A stretch of DNA of 64,000 nt from the NCBI GenBank assembly GCA_019720975.1, contig JAGVSJ010000002.1:1-64000 (forward strand). Direction: 5' to 3'. Below are positions 1 to 10,198 of the stretch, piece by piece (positions within the stretch are counted from its first letter, which is position 1; every line of letters begins with the position of its first letter). The DNA is from Candidatus Sysuiplasma superficiale (GTDB taxonomy: Archaea; Thermoplasmatota; Thermoplasmata; Sysuiplasmatales; Sysuiplasmataceae). The notes below the pieces were generated by a model. That model made no database searches. It was not told the origin of the DNA and saw only the letters and a program-made list of their open reading frames with translations. Position numbers and translations under genes: made by a program.

Positions 1-529
1 CTCAGCGAACATGCGGTGAAGGGCGATTCGGCCGCAGGTGGTTCACCGCAACAGAACTCACCGGATGGCCTTCCTCGCCAGTCGAGGCTCTCGGCACAGG
101 AAAGGAGGTGTTTACGGCAGAGAAGACTGTTCAGTTTGTCTGAACAGACATTCCTTCTCAGTTGTCACTACAAATCGAAAGTGAAATTCCCGAACGATCA
201 CGCACAAAATCCTGTCGAACTCGGGTTGAAAGTATTCGAACGTCACTGCTAGGTCGATATAGGTTTGAAGCAATCTCCCTCAGAGGAGGGCATCATGCAT
301 CCGATGTAACTGTCAGAAGCACTTCCACGCTTCATCCCTTTTCGCACTTCTGGATATGTCAAGTACAATCCTGTACGGATAAATATCGATCCCTGTCCTT
401 TATCTCGAACGTTCCGAAACGTTAGCGGCAACTATCCTTGCAAGCGTTTCGTTTAACCTGTTTCCAAAGCAGTCATTTGCGACCGTTTTCTCGTAATCGG
501 TATGACTCTGTCACGATCCTTATGTCCAT

Positions 530-1072
530 TCATCGGAGCTGTAATCCATTGATGGAAGAAATATAATTGCGAACCTTCTCTATCGCGTCCTGGCTGGCAC
601 TATAATCGGAAAGGTTCATTTCGATCTTTGGTTTCTCAATTTCCCGCGCAGCTTCAACCGGTACGCTATCCGCTTTCCTACCCATGAATTAGGTATCCGA
701 GCGCCAATGTCGGTCCGGCAAGCGGTTCTGTTTACTTGACCTCAACCAACCACGGTTCCGGCCATGTGTTGCCGATGCGCAAACCTGTTCAGCGGGCAAA
801 GGAATGAAACGCTCGTCAAGAGTGTCGACTACCTTCCTCGAACTTATGTTCCTGGCGTTGAATGCCTTCTCATTCCCTGTCATGGACATATTCCGTAGGA
901 ACAGTGTGCCTATATCCCGAAGATCTCAGCGCCTTCCTCTTTCCTTGACCTGACGAACCTGTGTCAAGCAGTGAAATTGTGGACCTTCCGAATCCACCGC
1001 ACTAAAGATTTCTGGGAGATAGGGAGCAGAGTTGTTCTCCTCACTTGTGATATCTTCGATTAAGCCTGTCAT
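530..1072 (-). pseudogene. possible decayed ORF (unknown product); one minus frame with in-frame TGA (926-928) and TAA (689-691)
   Basis: Hand translation gives MTGLIEDITSEENNSAPYLPEIFSAVDSEGPQFHCLTQVRQVKERGRR*DLRDIGTLFLRNMSMTGNEKAF...RSDT*FMGRKADSVPVEAAREIEKPKIEMNLSDYSASQDAIEKVRNYISSINGLQLR*, all in one frame. No family recognised. Confidence 0.25.
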
Positions 1073-1357
1073 CGGTTTTTCAATCCTTTCATATCTACCT
1101 TATAGGTTTGAAAACGATCAAGTTATGCATCTATTAGGCATCACTCTTTCGGAAATATCTTTGACAGGACTGGCCTGGGGCTCCAGTATTTCATTTTCCT
1201 CCTTATCGGCACAGGCCTATGTGATGATTGGAACCACGATTTTCAGCACGGATTTTTGCATCAGGACTCTAAATTCGACTTCGCTGATGCTCCACGGCTG
1301 TATTGGGCTTATGAATATTGAATCTGACTTTGCTTGCCAACACTTATCTGCAATCAA

Positions 1358-2245
1358 TTATGTTTTCAAAGAAAAACCACAAAATTTGCACCGTTCTTCG
1401 GCTGCTGGAGTTCTGCTACCGCATGCCCAGCAGTTAACCATTCTGGTTTCGTTTTTCTTGCTGTAGTTGTCTAATCTTTTCGGTTTCTTGTGCTCCAAAG
1501 TTTCATCCTTCATTATATGGTCGGAGGATGCGGCATCCTCTTCTGCCGTTAAATCGGTCATCAATTTTTCAGATTCGAAAAGCGTATCTATCCTGTCAAT
1601 GACATCATCAGCTGTGGCAATCATTGCTGTTCCAGCTATCCTGTTCCTGACGTTCTTGCCGGAAGACTGCGCGCCATCGGCAGTGGCCGAATTGGCCGAA
1701 CCACTTCCTTCTTTCATTTTGAATCCGTCATCTGCCAAACCTTCATACACATCTAGTTTCCCGGCATCATTGTATCTATTCAGCAGTGTAATTTGAGTGA
1801 ATGGCAAAACAAGCAGATTGAGTGCAAACACGCCGTATGCATATGTGGTGCCGAATATGTCACCAAAGAATGTAAACGACGCAATCAGCGAAACTGACAC
1901 AGTCACGCTTATTGCCATTGATATGCGAAGCAACAGTCTGCCTGAAAGGTACTGACACAGAAGATTGATTCCCCCAAGAATCACGCCCGGAATGAACGAA
2001 AGGGATAGTGGCAATCCGCCTTCGTAAAGGAGAGGTAACAATGGTGAGGACACGGAACCGAATGAGCCCGGTTGCAGTTGATATCCGCTTGCTGACTGGA
2101 GGAATGATATGGATGATATGAAAAATGGAAATGCAACAGCTGCGAGTGAAATCATTTCGGACGGAAATGTGCGTAATACAAAAGCAAACGAATGAAAATT
2201 TCTTTTAATCGTTGCAGCTGAAAACGTGGCTTCAACGTCGTTCAT
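1358..2245 (-). CDS. multi-pass membrane protein with C-terminal zinc ribbon (CWACGSRTPAAEERCKFCG)
   Basis: Long ORF, hydrophobic segments in N-terminal half, CxxC...CxxC at C-terminus; start overlaps stop of upstream ORF. Confidence 0.75.
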   Translation of the reverse strand: MNDVEATFSAATIKRNFHSFAFVLRTFPSEMISLAAVAFPFFISSISFLQSASGYQLQPGSFGSVSSPLLPLLYEGGLPLSLSFIPGVILGGINLLCQYLSGRLLLRISMAISVTVSVSLIASFTFFGDIFGTTYAYGVFALNLLVLPFTQITLLNRYNDAGKLDVYEGLADDGFKMKEGSGSANSATADGAQSSGKNVRNRIAGTAMIATADDVIDRIDTLFESEKLMTDLTAEEDAASSDHIMKDETLEHKKPKRLDNYSKKNETRMVNCWACGSRTPAAEERCKFCGFSLKT

Positions 2246-2883
2246 CTCATTTTGCGTGATCTCATCCCACTTTCCCTCGGAGTTACATTCTTCTCCCTGA
2301 TTGAAAATTTCCTCGATTTCGCTAGCATTGTGACAACTGTGCCGAACATTGCAAGTGTTATAAGATAGGGAATGGCGATTGTAATACCAGCTCCAACGTA
2401 CCCTCCCTGCAATTCAAATGAGCTTGTCGCGACCTTTCCATGTATGTCGGAAGCTGAAATCATCAGAACTTCGGCATTAATTGAAGTGAATGCAAACGTA
2501 ACTGTCAGATTTGCAACTTCAGATATCGTCTGGCTGAGGTTGGAGGCGTTGTAGCTTGAATAAGGCTGATAGAAGGAATTACCCGTTACCTGCTTGAAAT
2601 GTGTCGTATCTTTCCCAGACAGATATTGATCGAAGACAACCTCTTCGGTAGTCCTGTTTTCCGGACCGATTGCCTTCAACGTAACATTCTTTACACTCTT
2701 CCAGGAATTGTAGTCAAAGATCACTGTCCTTACGAACACATAGCCATGTGAAATGTACATCTGAATAGAATAGAATGTCGGCGTGATGTCTGAAACACCA
2801 AGGCTTCCGTTGGCCCTTAGGCTGCCGGCTAATAGGGGACAAATGAGTACTATTGCCAACACTAGGAGAGTTTGAATGTGCAT
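2242..2883 (-). CDS. secreted/membrane-anchored hypothetical protein
   Basis: N-terminal signal-like segment, C-terminal TM with basic tail; overlaps next gene by 4 nt. Confidence 0.75.
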   Translation of the reverse strand: MHIQTLLVLAIVLICPLLAGSLRANGSLGVSDITPTFYSIQMYISHGYVFVRTVIFDYNSWKSVKNVTLKAIGPENRTTEEVVFDQYLSGKDTTHFKQVTGNSFYQPYSSYNASNLSQTISEVANLTVTFAFTSINAEVLMISASDIHGKVATSSFELQGGYVGAGITIAIPYLITLAMFGTVVTMLAKSRKFSIREKNVTPRESGMRSRKMR

Positions 2884-2886
2884 GGC

Positions 2887-4350
2887 TCATCTTTCCCAGT
2901 TCTTTCTTGGCTTTATTCTTTCACTGCGATTTACGGAATCTCTTCTTCCTCTTGCGTTAGTATCACGTGTTGGGATTTTTTTCCCTTTTTGAGCTATGTG
3001 TGCTCTGCCATGTGTTCTTCTGATTAGAATAACGGCAAGCAGAGCAGATACCAGGGCCGTGGTGCTGAGCATAAGCGACGAAAAGTTGGCATCCTGCGAG
3101 GCGACACCGCCATGCCCTGCAGAGCCAGGTATGCCGGTAACACTCACTTTCGTCACAAAACTCTTTGATACAGGCGAACCGGGTATGGAGACTACAGCTG
3201 TAATCCATCCGGTTGTCCTGTCTTCTACCGGTTCAAATCCTATTTTGACTTCGGTTTCAGTCCCCTTCGAAAGGACAAAGGAGACTGAAGAAGTGTAATT
3301 CTCATTTCCACCGCTTACAAAGAGCACTTTCAGAGCGGAAGAACTTACATTAACAGTCACAGGTCCGTTCCCTGAAAGGTATATGTCTATTATATCCATC
3401 TCACCGTAAGCGGCTGTAGCGGAACTTCTAAACTGCACTGTTACGTTGCTTAACGCGTAGATGGCATAACCTTCATGTCCGACATATATTGCGCCATTAA
3501 CAGGGAACTGAACGTCTGGGACATACTGTGCATAATTCTGTCCCTGAATCTGATCTGTGAACTCCGCGGTCACGGTGCCGGAGAAATTTATTATTTGCGG
3601 GGACCAGTTTCTTGCATACACTGTTATGGAGTGGTATACAGTCTCGCCGGGCTGGACTGTAAGGTTGTTAAGCGTTGCGGATATGAAAGAATTGCTGGCG
3701 CCGAAATTGAACGTCACTGTTTCCGGAATGCTTCCTGAGTTTTTTGTCATCTCGAGCTCGCCAAACTCAGAGGAGTTGACTGCATTGTTTGTGAAAGGTT
3801 CGACTACGACATCGAAGGCGGGAGCGGAAACAACCAGTCCTATTGCAGGTTGTGAAACATCAAATTCCAATTGGTCAATGAAGTTCGAACCGTTGAAGAT
3901 CTCGAGAGTCCATGTGCCCACATCTGCCTTGTCATACATACCGCTCACAAAAGAATATTCGTTCCCGTGAACGCTCGACAGGCTAACATTGACATAGTTT
4001 CCATATATGGGGTCGTACCAACTATTGTTCGACTCAGAATATGCCCACTCGTAATAGTTGAGCGGCGTTCTGTTTGAGGGCACCGTGTTTCCGTAAAACG
4101 CAATTAGACTGACACCTTCTGTGGGATTAGGCTGAATCGTGACGTTGACATAATTCCAGACGTCTGTAAGAAGAAGTGGAATGCCATTCACGCTGCTGTT
4201 TGTCGGGGAGGAAATGACATGCATGGAGATTCCAACGCTCGTTGATGCGGCAGCGTATGAGGAACCAAATGTGAATGATGCCGCGATCAGGACTAACGCC
4301 ATGATCGCGAATGAAAAGTTTTTATTGTTTCTGACCTGCATGCGAAACAA
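2887..4350 (-). CDS. secreted surface protein with C-terminal TM anchor and basic tail
   Basis: Signal peptide, many N-x-S/T sequons, C-terminal TM followed by Arg/Lys-rich tail. Confidence 0.8.
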   Translation of the reverse strand: MFRMQVRNNKNFSFAIMALVLIAASFTFGSSYAAASTSVGISMHVISSPTNSSVNGIPLLLTDVWNYVNVTIQPNPTEGVSLIAFYGNTVPSNRTPLNYYEWAYSESNNSWYDPIYGNYVNVSLSSVHGNEYSFVSGMYDKADVGTWTLEIFNGSNFIDQLEFDVSQPAIGLVVSAPAFDVVVEPFTNNAVNSSEFGELEMTKNSGSIPETVTFNFGASNSFISATLNNLTVQPGETVYHSITVYARNWSPQIINFSGTVTAEFTDQIQGQNYAQYVPDVQFPVNGAIYVGHEGYAIYALSNVTVQFRSSATAAYGEMDIIDIYLSGNGPVTVNVSSSALKVLFVSGGNENYTSSVSFVLSKGTETEVKIGFEPVEDRTTGWITAVVSIPGSPVSKSFVTKVSVTGIPGSAGHGGVASQDANFSSLMLSTTALVSALLAVILIRRTHGRAHIAQKGKKIPTRDTNARGRRDSVNRSERIKPRKNWER

Positions 4351-4357
4351 TCCCCAA

Positions 4358-5560
4358 TTACGGGAATGCCTGATTTTCGGCCCAGAGCCTCCAGGTTATA
4401 CTTCCGGTATATGAACCCGCTACTGTCCCAATTGGCACCTGGAAAACGAATGTGATCGTGATTGTTTCCCAAATCCCATTTTTCTGTGCCAGGGCGAACG
4501 AACTGTTAGCTATCCCAAAGAGAGAAACCTGACCCGGCGAAGGACCAGTGGTGTCATTGAAAGGTCTTGCTTCACCACTTGTGGTTGTTCCTATCTTTGG
4601 AAGCCCCGTGGTTCCGGCCGCTGTCTCGGAAGCGGCGTAGTAAGGGCTGAGTGGTGAAGATCCGTTAAAAGCGGGGGTGGCGGAACTCGTGTTGTCGAAT
4701 ATGCCTATGTTGTGGCGCAGGAAGGTGTATACATGTCCACTCACTGTTGCAGTCAGGTTTGAAGCTTCCAGTGTCAGAACGTAGTTGTTGTTTATCGAAT
4801 AGTGAAGTATGAGTATGCCCAGCGAATAAACGGCAGAAGAACTCGGGGCGCCACTTCCGGAGATAGAATCCTGCACGATGGTAACCGACTCATAGTCATT
4901 CACGCCGAAATACATTGTTGCTGTTTTGGATATCGCACCATCGCCCTTCACTGTAGCATTTACCGCCCATGCAAATGCATCGCCAACGGTGGTTGACGGA
5001 GCTGTGCCATTGTGGATCTGGGAACCAAGATAAAATTTAAACGTAAAGTTCGCCGTTGTGGAGTTATAGTATTTGTACCATCCACCCGAACCGAGCAACC
5101 AGGCTGTCGGATCATTCCCGGCAGCAGGCCATATCATTTTCACGGAATAGGTATGTGAGCCGGAGAGGGTGTTGTTAGTTAGATTCAGATACAGATTCAT
5201 ATCCTGCCCTTTGGAACCGTTATAGGCGGCTGTCGATGTGCCGTTGAGATAATACATGTAGACGTCGATGTACTGTATAGCAGAATATCCGGAGGTGTCA
5301 GTCGCATTGATCCACACCAAATAAGGTCTTGATGTGTTCACATTGAGTTGTGTGTTATTTATCCTCTGAACTATGCCCGAAGTAGCAGTTGTATTGTTGC
5401 CGATTCCAAACGAGTTGATCTTTATTGAACCTGAATTTACAGTGAGATTTGTGCTACCACCACCGCTCGAACCTGGGGAAGCGGCAAGGCTGAAACCGCT
5501 TCCAACCATGATTGCAAATCCAAGTCCAATACATAACACTGCCAGATATTTCGTTCTCAT
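4358..5560 (-). CDS. secreted sequon-rich hypothetical protein
   Basis: N-terminal signal peptide MRTKYLAVLCIGLGFAIMVGSGFSLAA, many N-x-S/T sequons. Confidence 0.8.
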   Translation of the reverse strand: MRTKYLAVLCIGLGFAIMVGSGFSLAASPGSSGGGSTNLTVNSGSIKINSFGIGNNTTATSGIVQRINNTQLNVNTSRPYLVWINATDTSGYSAIQYIDVYMYYLNGTSTAAYNGSKGQDMNLYLNLTNNTLSGSHTYSVKMIWPAAGNDPTAWLLGSGGWYKYYNSTTANFTFKFYLGSQIHNGTAPSTTVGDAFAWAVNATVKGDGAISKTATMYFGVNDYESVTIVQDSISGSGAPSSSAVYSLGILILHYSINNNYVLTLEASNLTATVSGHVYTFLRHNIGIFDNTSSATPAFNGSSPLSPYYAASETAAGTTGLPKIGTTTSGEARPFNDTTGPSPGQVSLFGIANSSFALAQKNGIWETITITFVFQVPIGTVAGSYTGSITWRLWAENQAFP

Positions 5561-5773
5561 TTTTCTGACCCCAACGTAATTTTGCGCATAATTTGAAAAT
5601 TCCGCAGAAGTTCAAATAAGGTGTTTTAAGGATATCAAAGATGTCAATGTCTGGTTTCTGCCTTCACGGAAGTCATTTGTTTATTGAACTGGCGCGCGAG
5701 ATGAATTTCTGCCTCCAAATCATCATCATTGGCGTAGCAGAATTTATCCGGAATCCTTTACAAGTGCCGATGT

Positions 5774-6832
5774 TTAATCTCCTGTTTCGAGTACACGCCA
5801 GTACAGATGTCTCATCAGGAAGGGGGCCATTGAAACAGGATATATTGAATTGTGCACATCGACACCCAGCACATCTCTGAGCTCACTGTCGCAAAGGACA
5901 GATGAGATCTTCTGCTCAGCCCCTTCTATGGTAGTGTGATATGACAGGGTCAACACTTTTTCTCCGTTTGAAGCTGCAAAACATAGGGCTCCTGTTCTGA
6001 ACATTCTTGTTATCTTGCCTTCGTCAAGTCTCCTTGTTACCGGATAAACTGAAACAGAGAGCGTGTTACCGCCAAGTGCCTCCGGCGCTAGAAATCCCAT
6101 TGTCTTCGCCACCTTCCTCTGAAGAATCTCTCGTCTCAGTCTTGATACGGTTTCCCTTGACACTTTCATTCTTTCGGCCAGTGCCCTGTCTGAAATTTCA
6201 GGCTCTGCGATATGTGATATCAGAAATTCCTTGTAACGCTCTCTCTCACCATCATCCTCTGCTTCGGCACCAAAATTAAACTGTTCCGGTTGCAAGTCGT
6301 GGACGGGATTTGAGCCGGTGAGGTGAAGCGCTGTCTGCTTGTACCCTTCCGCCCAAATGCAATTCCTCGAAGTAAGGTCGGAAATGAAGAGTGTTTCATT
6401 TATCTGTCCTGCATCTAAATCGCCAAGATTGTTCCTGTATGTCTCAATTGAGTCCTGCGCATCCGCCATGTTTCTGTGCTGTTCTATTGAAAATATCTTC
6501 CTGTGTGACGCAATGAGTGTGGTTATGCCCTTCACCTCTGCTGATATGCGAAGCAATGCGTGAGTCAGGGCTTCATCTGATTCGAGGGGTCTGATTCTTA
6601 ATTCTCTGGCAACAAGTATTTTTCGATCGAAGAATAGAGGGCTAGGGACAAGTTCTACTTTGACAAGTCCTCTTTCTTTTAACGTTCCCTTCACGACACT
6701 GTATGTTGACGCCTTTATTCCATGCATTCTTGAAACGTTGGTGTCGTCGTATCCCACGCTCTCAAGCATTGATAGTAGAACCTTGAGTCTGGTCGGAGTG
6801 AGTTTGAAATCATGTTCTGACTTGACTGACAT
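5774..6832 (-). CDS. transcriptional regulator with two helix-turn-helix segments
   Basis: N-terminal LTPTRLKVLLSMLESVGYDDTNVSRMHGIKASTYSVVKGTLKERGLV and internal ISDRALAERMKVSRETVSRLRREILQ. Confidence 0.75.
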   Translation of the reverse strand: MSVKSEHDFKLTPTRLKVLLSMLESVGYDDTNVSRMHGIKASTYSVVKGTLKERGLVKVELVPSPLFFDRKILVARELRIRPLESDEALTHALLRISAEVKGITTLIASHRKIFSIEQHRNMADAQDSIETYRNNLGDLDAGQINETLFISDLTSRNCIWAEGYKQTALHLTGSNPVHDLQPEQFNFGAEAEDDGERERYKEFLISHIAEPEISDRALAERMKVSRETVSRLRREILQRKVAKTMGFLAPEALGGNTLSVSVYPVTRRLDEGKITRMFRTGALCFAASNGEKVLTLSYHTTIEGAEQKISSVLCDSELRDVLGVDVHNSIYPVSMAPFLMRHLYWRVLETGD

Positions 6833-6936
6833 TCCAGGACGGATTATGCGGGCTTGATTTCAATCTTTTGAAATGAATCACAAAAAGGATTTCTTTCACA
6901 TTTCTCTCTTCCAGAAGAGCAAATTTTCAAATCATT

Positions 6937-6946
6937 GATTTATACC
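6937..6946 (+). promoter_or_regulatory. TATA box (gatttatacc) for a leaderless glyoxalase mRNA
   Basis: About 26 bp upstream of ATG at 6968. Confidence 0.5.
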
Positions 6947-6967
6947 CGTTGCGCGTTACCCGCTCAT

Positions 6968-7339
6968 ATGAAACTCCTGCACACGTCGATAAACGTGAAG
7001 AACATGGATGAGAGCATCACGTTCTACACCAGCAATTTGGGGATGAGACTGAGAAGCAGAAGAGAGATAAAACACAATAATGCAGAAATTGCCTTTCTTG
7101 AAATAGAAGGGACAAATCACAATATCGAACTGACCTGGTGGAAGGATAAGAAGGACTATTCGGAAGGCGATCAACTCGATCACATAGCATTTGGTGTCAG
7201 CGATATGGACGGAACAATGCAGAGGTTCAGAGAAAAGGGTGTGGAGGTTGCAAAGGAACCATACAGCATGGGAGACCATAGAATAGCATTCATAAAGGAC
7301 CCAAATGGAATCTGGATAGAACTCATAGAACAGAAATAG
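6968..7339 (+). CDS. glyoxalase / VOC family protein (lactoylglutathione lyase-like)
   Basis: MKLLHTSINVKNMDESITFYTSNLGM...DHIAFGVSDMD...DHRIAFIKDPNGIWIELIEQ. Confidence 0.88.
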   Translation: MKLLHTSINVKNMDESITFYTSNLGMRLRSRREIKHNNAEIAFLEIEGTNHNIELTWWKDKKDYSEGDQLDHIAFGVSDMDGTMQRFREKGVEVAKEPYSMGDHRIAFIKDPNGIWIELIEQK

Positions 7340-7563
7340 TGCCAACCCGGCGATCCTGAACGCAACTGTTTCAGGGAACTTGCCCATTCAATTTCTCCTA
7401 CGCCACTCTGCTCTGTGCTGCCAAAGCAGCTTCCCGTAGCAGCAATCTCCGGAACCGCCAGTACAGATTGTTCCGAAATTGAAGTTCGAATCTGCGGAAT
7501 CCCAACAGCGATTTCTGCCTTCAAACACCGACTCTCTGGATGGATAGCGCCCACAAATGATTC

Positions 7564-7573
7564 TTTTTTATAA
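7564..7573 (+). promoter_or_regulatory. TATA box (ttttttataa)
   Basis: Located about 27 bp upstream of ATG 7595. Confidence 0.45.
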
Positions 7574-7594
7574 TCCTACGATAATCATGCCAGC

Positions 7595-9016
7595 ATGGCT
7601 GGATCAAGGGGGATAGTCGGTCTGTTTGTTGTCATTTCCATTGTATTGTCTGTGTCTCCTTTCTATTCCGCCGCGCCACAGGCCGCCGGGAAGAGCATGG
7701 AGCAGCTAAGTTCCGCACCTGTTTCCACAAACGGTGCATTCGCGCTGGTTTCGTATTTCACAAATGGCGGTGGCTATTCCACTTATGGTTGGGTATCGCT
7801 GAGCGGTCCGACCAACAGGGTTGACCTTACATCAAAACCCGACTATTTCGGAGAACCTTCTCTTCAGGTGCCCTCCGGGACATTTCTTGTGAACACGGAC
7901 AATGTCACACAGGGCGATCAGTTCGTTTCATTCCAGGCCGCAGTCTATTCCAATGGAAATTCTGCATTCGTCGGCTTAGTCAGCAGCAACGGTGAATTTG
8001 TTTCGCTTATTGAGGTCAAGGGCGATGCAGTCTTTGCCGGACAGGATATGCAGAGTCTTGGACTGATAGGATATCTTCCCCAGAATTCGGTATATCCCGC
8101 AGGGTGGTCCTATGTCACAGCAAATGTCTTTAATTCCAGCACATCCAAACAGTTCATGTGGACTATGCAGGTTTTTGTTGATGGCTCTTCAAATATACTT
8201 GCCAGCATCTCAACCCCGGCTGCTTATCAATATTCAGGTATAGTAATCGGTGCAGCAAGCACTTCGTCGCACTTGCATGAGCAGGATGTATCCTATTTCA
8301 CAGATATTATATTCACCTCATACCAGATTCCGATTTACCTGCCGGGCTATAATCCAATGGAAGGGTACGGTCAGGGATCCGGATTACTGGTGAATCTTCT
8401 CCCTGCGTTCACCATCCTTCATGCCGATATGGTGCTCGGCAGCTGGAATGTTCCGGAGACAGGCATATTGAGCTTTCAGATAAACGCCATGAATTATTAC
8501 GGAACTACACGTTCCTCCTGTGTTGGCTTCTTCCAGCTGGGAGTGGATATAGACCCAAACGGTCACATTGCACCCTGGTACGTTGAGGGAACGAACTGCA
8601 TCGCTCACTATTTTCTAAATTCTAACAATCCGGCAGTTCAGTCAGGCTTTTACACTCCGCCCGGGACTCTGCTTTCCCTGAGTATAGTAGATCAACCTTC
8701 AAACGGGACCATTTTCTTCCAGATAGTGGATTACAGCGCGACAAGCCAGTATAAGTACTGGAATGCAACGATTCCGTACACAGGTACAGCATTTTATTCA
8801 ACCTATACCCAGCTTGAGTTCCAGCCCTCTTCAACCTACCCGATACAGGATTATTATTTCAACGGGACCCTTTACAGTATTGCATATGGAAACAGTTACA
8901 GCACTCTGAAGACACTTAACGGGAGTTACATGCTGCCCTTCATACTCAATGCGCCTCCAAGTTGGAGCTTTGCATACTATGACAGCAGCATATCAGGTTA
9001 TCAGCAGATAGGATGA
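7595..9016 (+). CDS. secreted hypothetical protein
   Basis: Signal peptide, aromatic/Ser/Asn-rich exoprotein composition. Confidence 0.75.
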   Translation: MAGSRGIVGLFVVISIVLSVSPFYSAAPQAAGKSMEQLSSAPVSTNGAFALVSYFTNGGGYSTYGWVSLSGPTNRVDLTSKPDYFGEPSLQVPSGTFLVNTDNVTQGDQFVSFQAAVYSNGNSAFVGLVSSNGEFVSLIEVKGDAVFAGQDMQSLGLIGYLPQNSVYPAGWSYVTANVFNSSTSKQFMWTMQVFVDGSSNILASISTPAAYQYSGIVIGAASTSSHLHEQDVSYFTDIIFTSYQIPIYLPGYNPMEGYGQGSGLLVNLLPAFTILHADMVLGSWNVPETGILSFQINAMNYYGTTRSSCVGFFQLGVDIDPNGHIAPWYVEGTNCIAHYFLNSNNPAVQSGFYTPPGTLLSLSIVDQPSNGTIFFQIVDYSATSQYKYWNATIPYTGTAFYSTYTQLEFQPSSTYPIQDYYFNGTLYSIAYGNSYSTLKTLNGSYMLPFILNAPPSWSFAYYDSSISGYQQIG

Positions 9017-9150
9017 GACGCCCGGAAGCCGACGCACAGGTACGCTGACACCTGAATTTACTTTCCCAATTCTTTGGAACGCAGGCAGCCGTTGCTTATA
9101 AACGACCATACTGGAAAAGTACATATTGCAATGAGCAGTGATATTCTATC

Positions 9151-9936
9151 ATGCCTCACGACAGCAAAGATGGAGTCGACGTCCTGATCAGGACATTCAA
9201 CTCCGGGCGTACGCTTCGCGACTGTCTGCAGTCTGTAGTGAGCTGCATCCCGTACAGGAAGATTCTAATTGCAGACCACTGCAGCACTGATGGCACACCC
9301 GAGATAGCAAAGGAGTTCGGCGCCGACGTCCATACCGAAGACACAGGACTGGGATATGCAACAAAGTTACTCATCTCTCTTGCGGAGACAGAATATGTTC
9401 TTTTCGTCGACAGTGATGTAAATGTCGTTTCCAGGAGTTTTATGTCGGAGGCAATTGATAAGTTCAAATTGCGAAACACGGGGGCGGTTGTAGGTTGTGC
9501 GCTGGGACATGAATTTCTCTTCGGCCTTCCTCTCGGGCTGACTCTTTTCCCGCTATCTGTTGTGAAAAAAATACATATTCCGGAATGGGTTCAGGGAAGA
9601 GAAACATTCTATTTTGAAGAACTGCTGGACAGTATGTCGCTCAAGGTCAGATATGTCAGAAACGCCATGACACATACAGGTGTGTACAGAAATTATCCTT
9701 TCTGGCCGGAATGGCAGGGCGCGCAGATAAGAAAGACCCCTTCCAGGCGCCTCCGGCAGCTTGCCGGTGCCTGGCTCGTTGTCTTACTGATGCATCTTAA
9801 CAGCAGGAGCAAGAAGAACTTTATCTATTCGCCAGTCTATTATTCTAAATTGGTCCGTGGTTTCATGAATCCTGACAAATGGGGAAAGATGGACAGAAGA
9901 TTGGTGGATAATCAGCTCAAAGGCCAGCCCCGATAA
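9151..9936 (+). CDS. family 2 glycosyltransferase
   Basis: DVLIRTFNSGRTLRDCLQSV...ILIADHCSTDGTPEIAKEFGADV...VLFVDSDV. Confidence 0.85.
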   Translation: MPHDSKDGVDVLIRTFNSGRTLRDCLQSVVSCIPYRKILIADHCSTDGTPEIAKEFGADVHTEDTGLGYATKLLISLAETEYVLFVDSDVNVVSRSFMSEAIDKFKLRNTGAVVGCALGHEFLFGLPLGLTLFPLSVVKKIHIPEWVQGRETFYFEELLDSMSLKVRYVRNAMTHTGVYRNYPFWPEWQGAQIRKTPSRRLRQLAGAWLVVLLMHLNSRSKKNFIYSPVYYSKLVRGFMNPDKWGKMDRRLVDNQLKGQPR

Positions 9937-9979
9937 TGGATTTCGTTCTGCCTGCGGGGAGCATGTATGATTTTAACGG

Positions 9980-10198
9980 GTGATTGTAATTAAACTGTAC
10001 TCGGAAAGATTTGCAATCAAGTATCTCTTCTCCAGCAAAGGTGTGTGTCTTGGTATTGATACAAAGAAGGCCTCCTTCCTGTTTTTAGTTTCACGGCAGG
10101 GGATTTTGCTGAGGAAGAGACCTGTTGGGGACAGGATCGTCGAAAATATGGATTATGAAATAGACAGGATACACGAAGGACTGATGGGAGGGAAGTGA
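9980..10198 (+). CDS. small hypothetical protein
   Basis: 72-aa ORF between two coding genes; stop overlaps the GTG of the next ORF. Confidence 0.35.
   Translation: MIVIKLYSERFAIKYLFSSKGVCLGIDTKKASFLFLVSRQGILLRKRPVGDRIVENMDYEIDRIHEGLMGGK

Noticed and set aside
530-1357. Stop-codon recoding (selenocysteine/pyrrolysine) to join the minus-frame segments, possibly continuing the 1358-2245 gene
   Set aside because: The interrupting stops include TAG, TGA and TAA at many positions, which recoding would not explain; decay or non-coding DNA is simpler.
3225-3240. tRNA T-arm-like GGTTCAAATCC
   Set aside because: Lies inside a strong coding ORF and no cloverleaf can be formed around it.
2996-4414. 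Plus-strand ORFs opposite the surface-protein genes
   Set aside because: Antisense shadow ORFs with no domain sense; the minus-strand ORFs have signal peptides and tight spacing.
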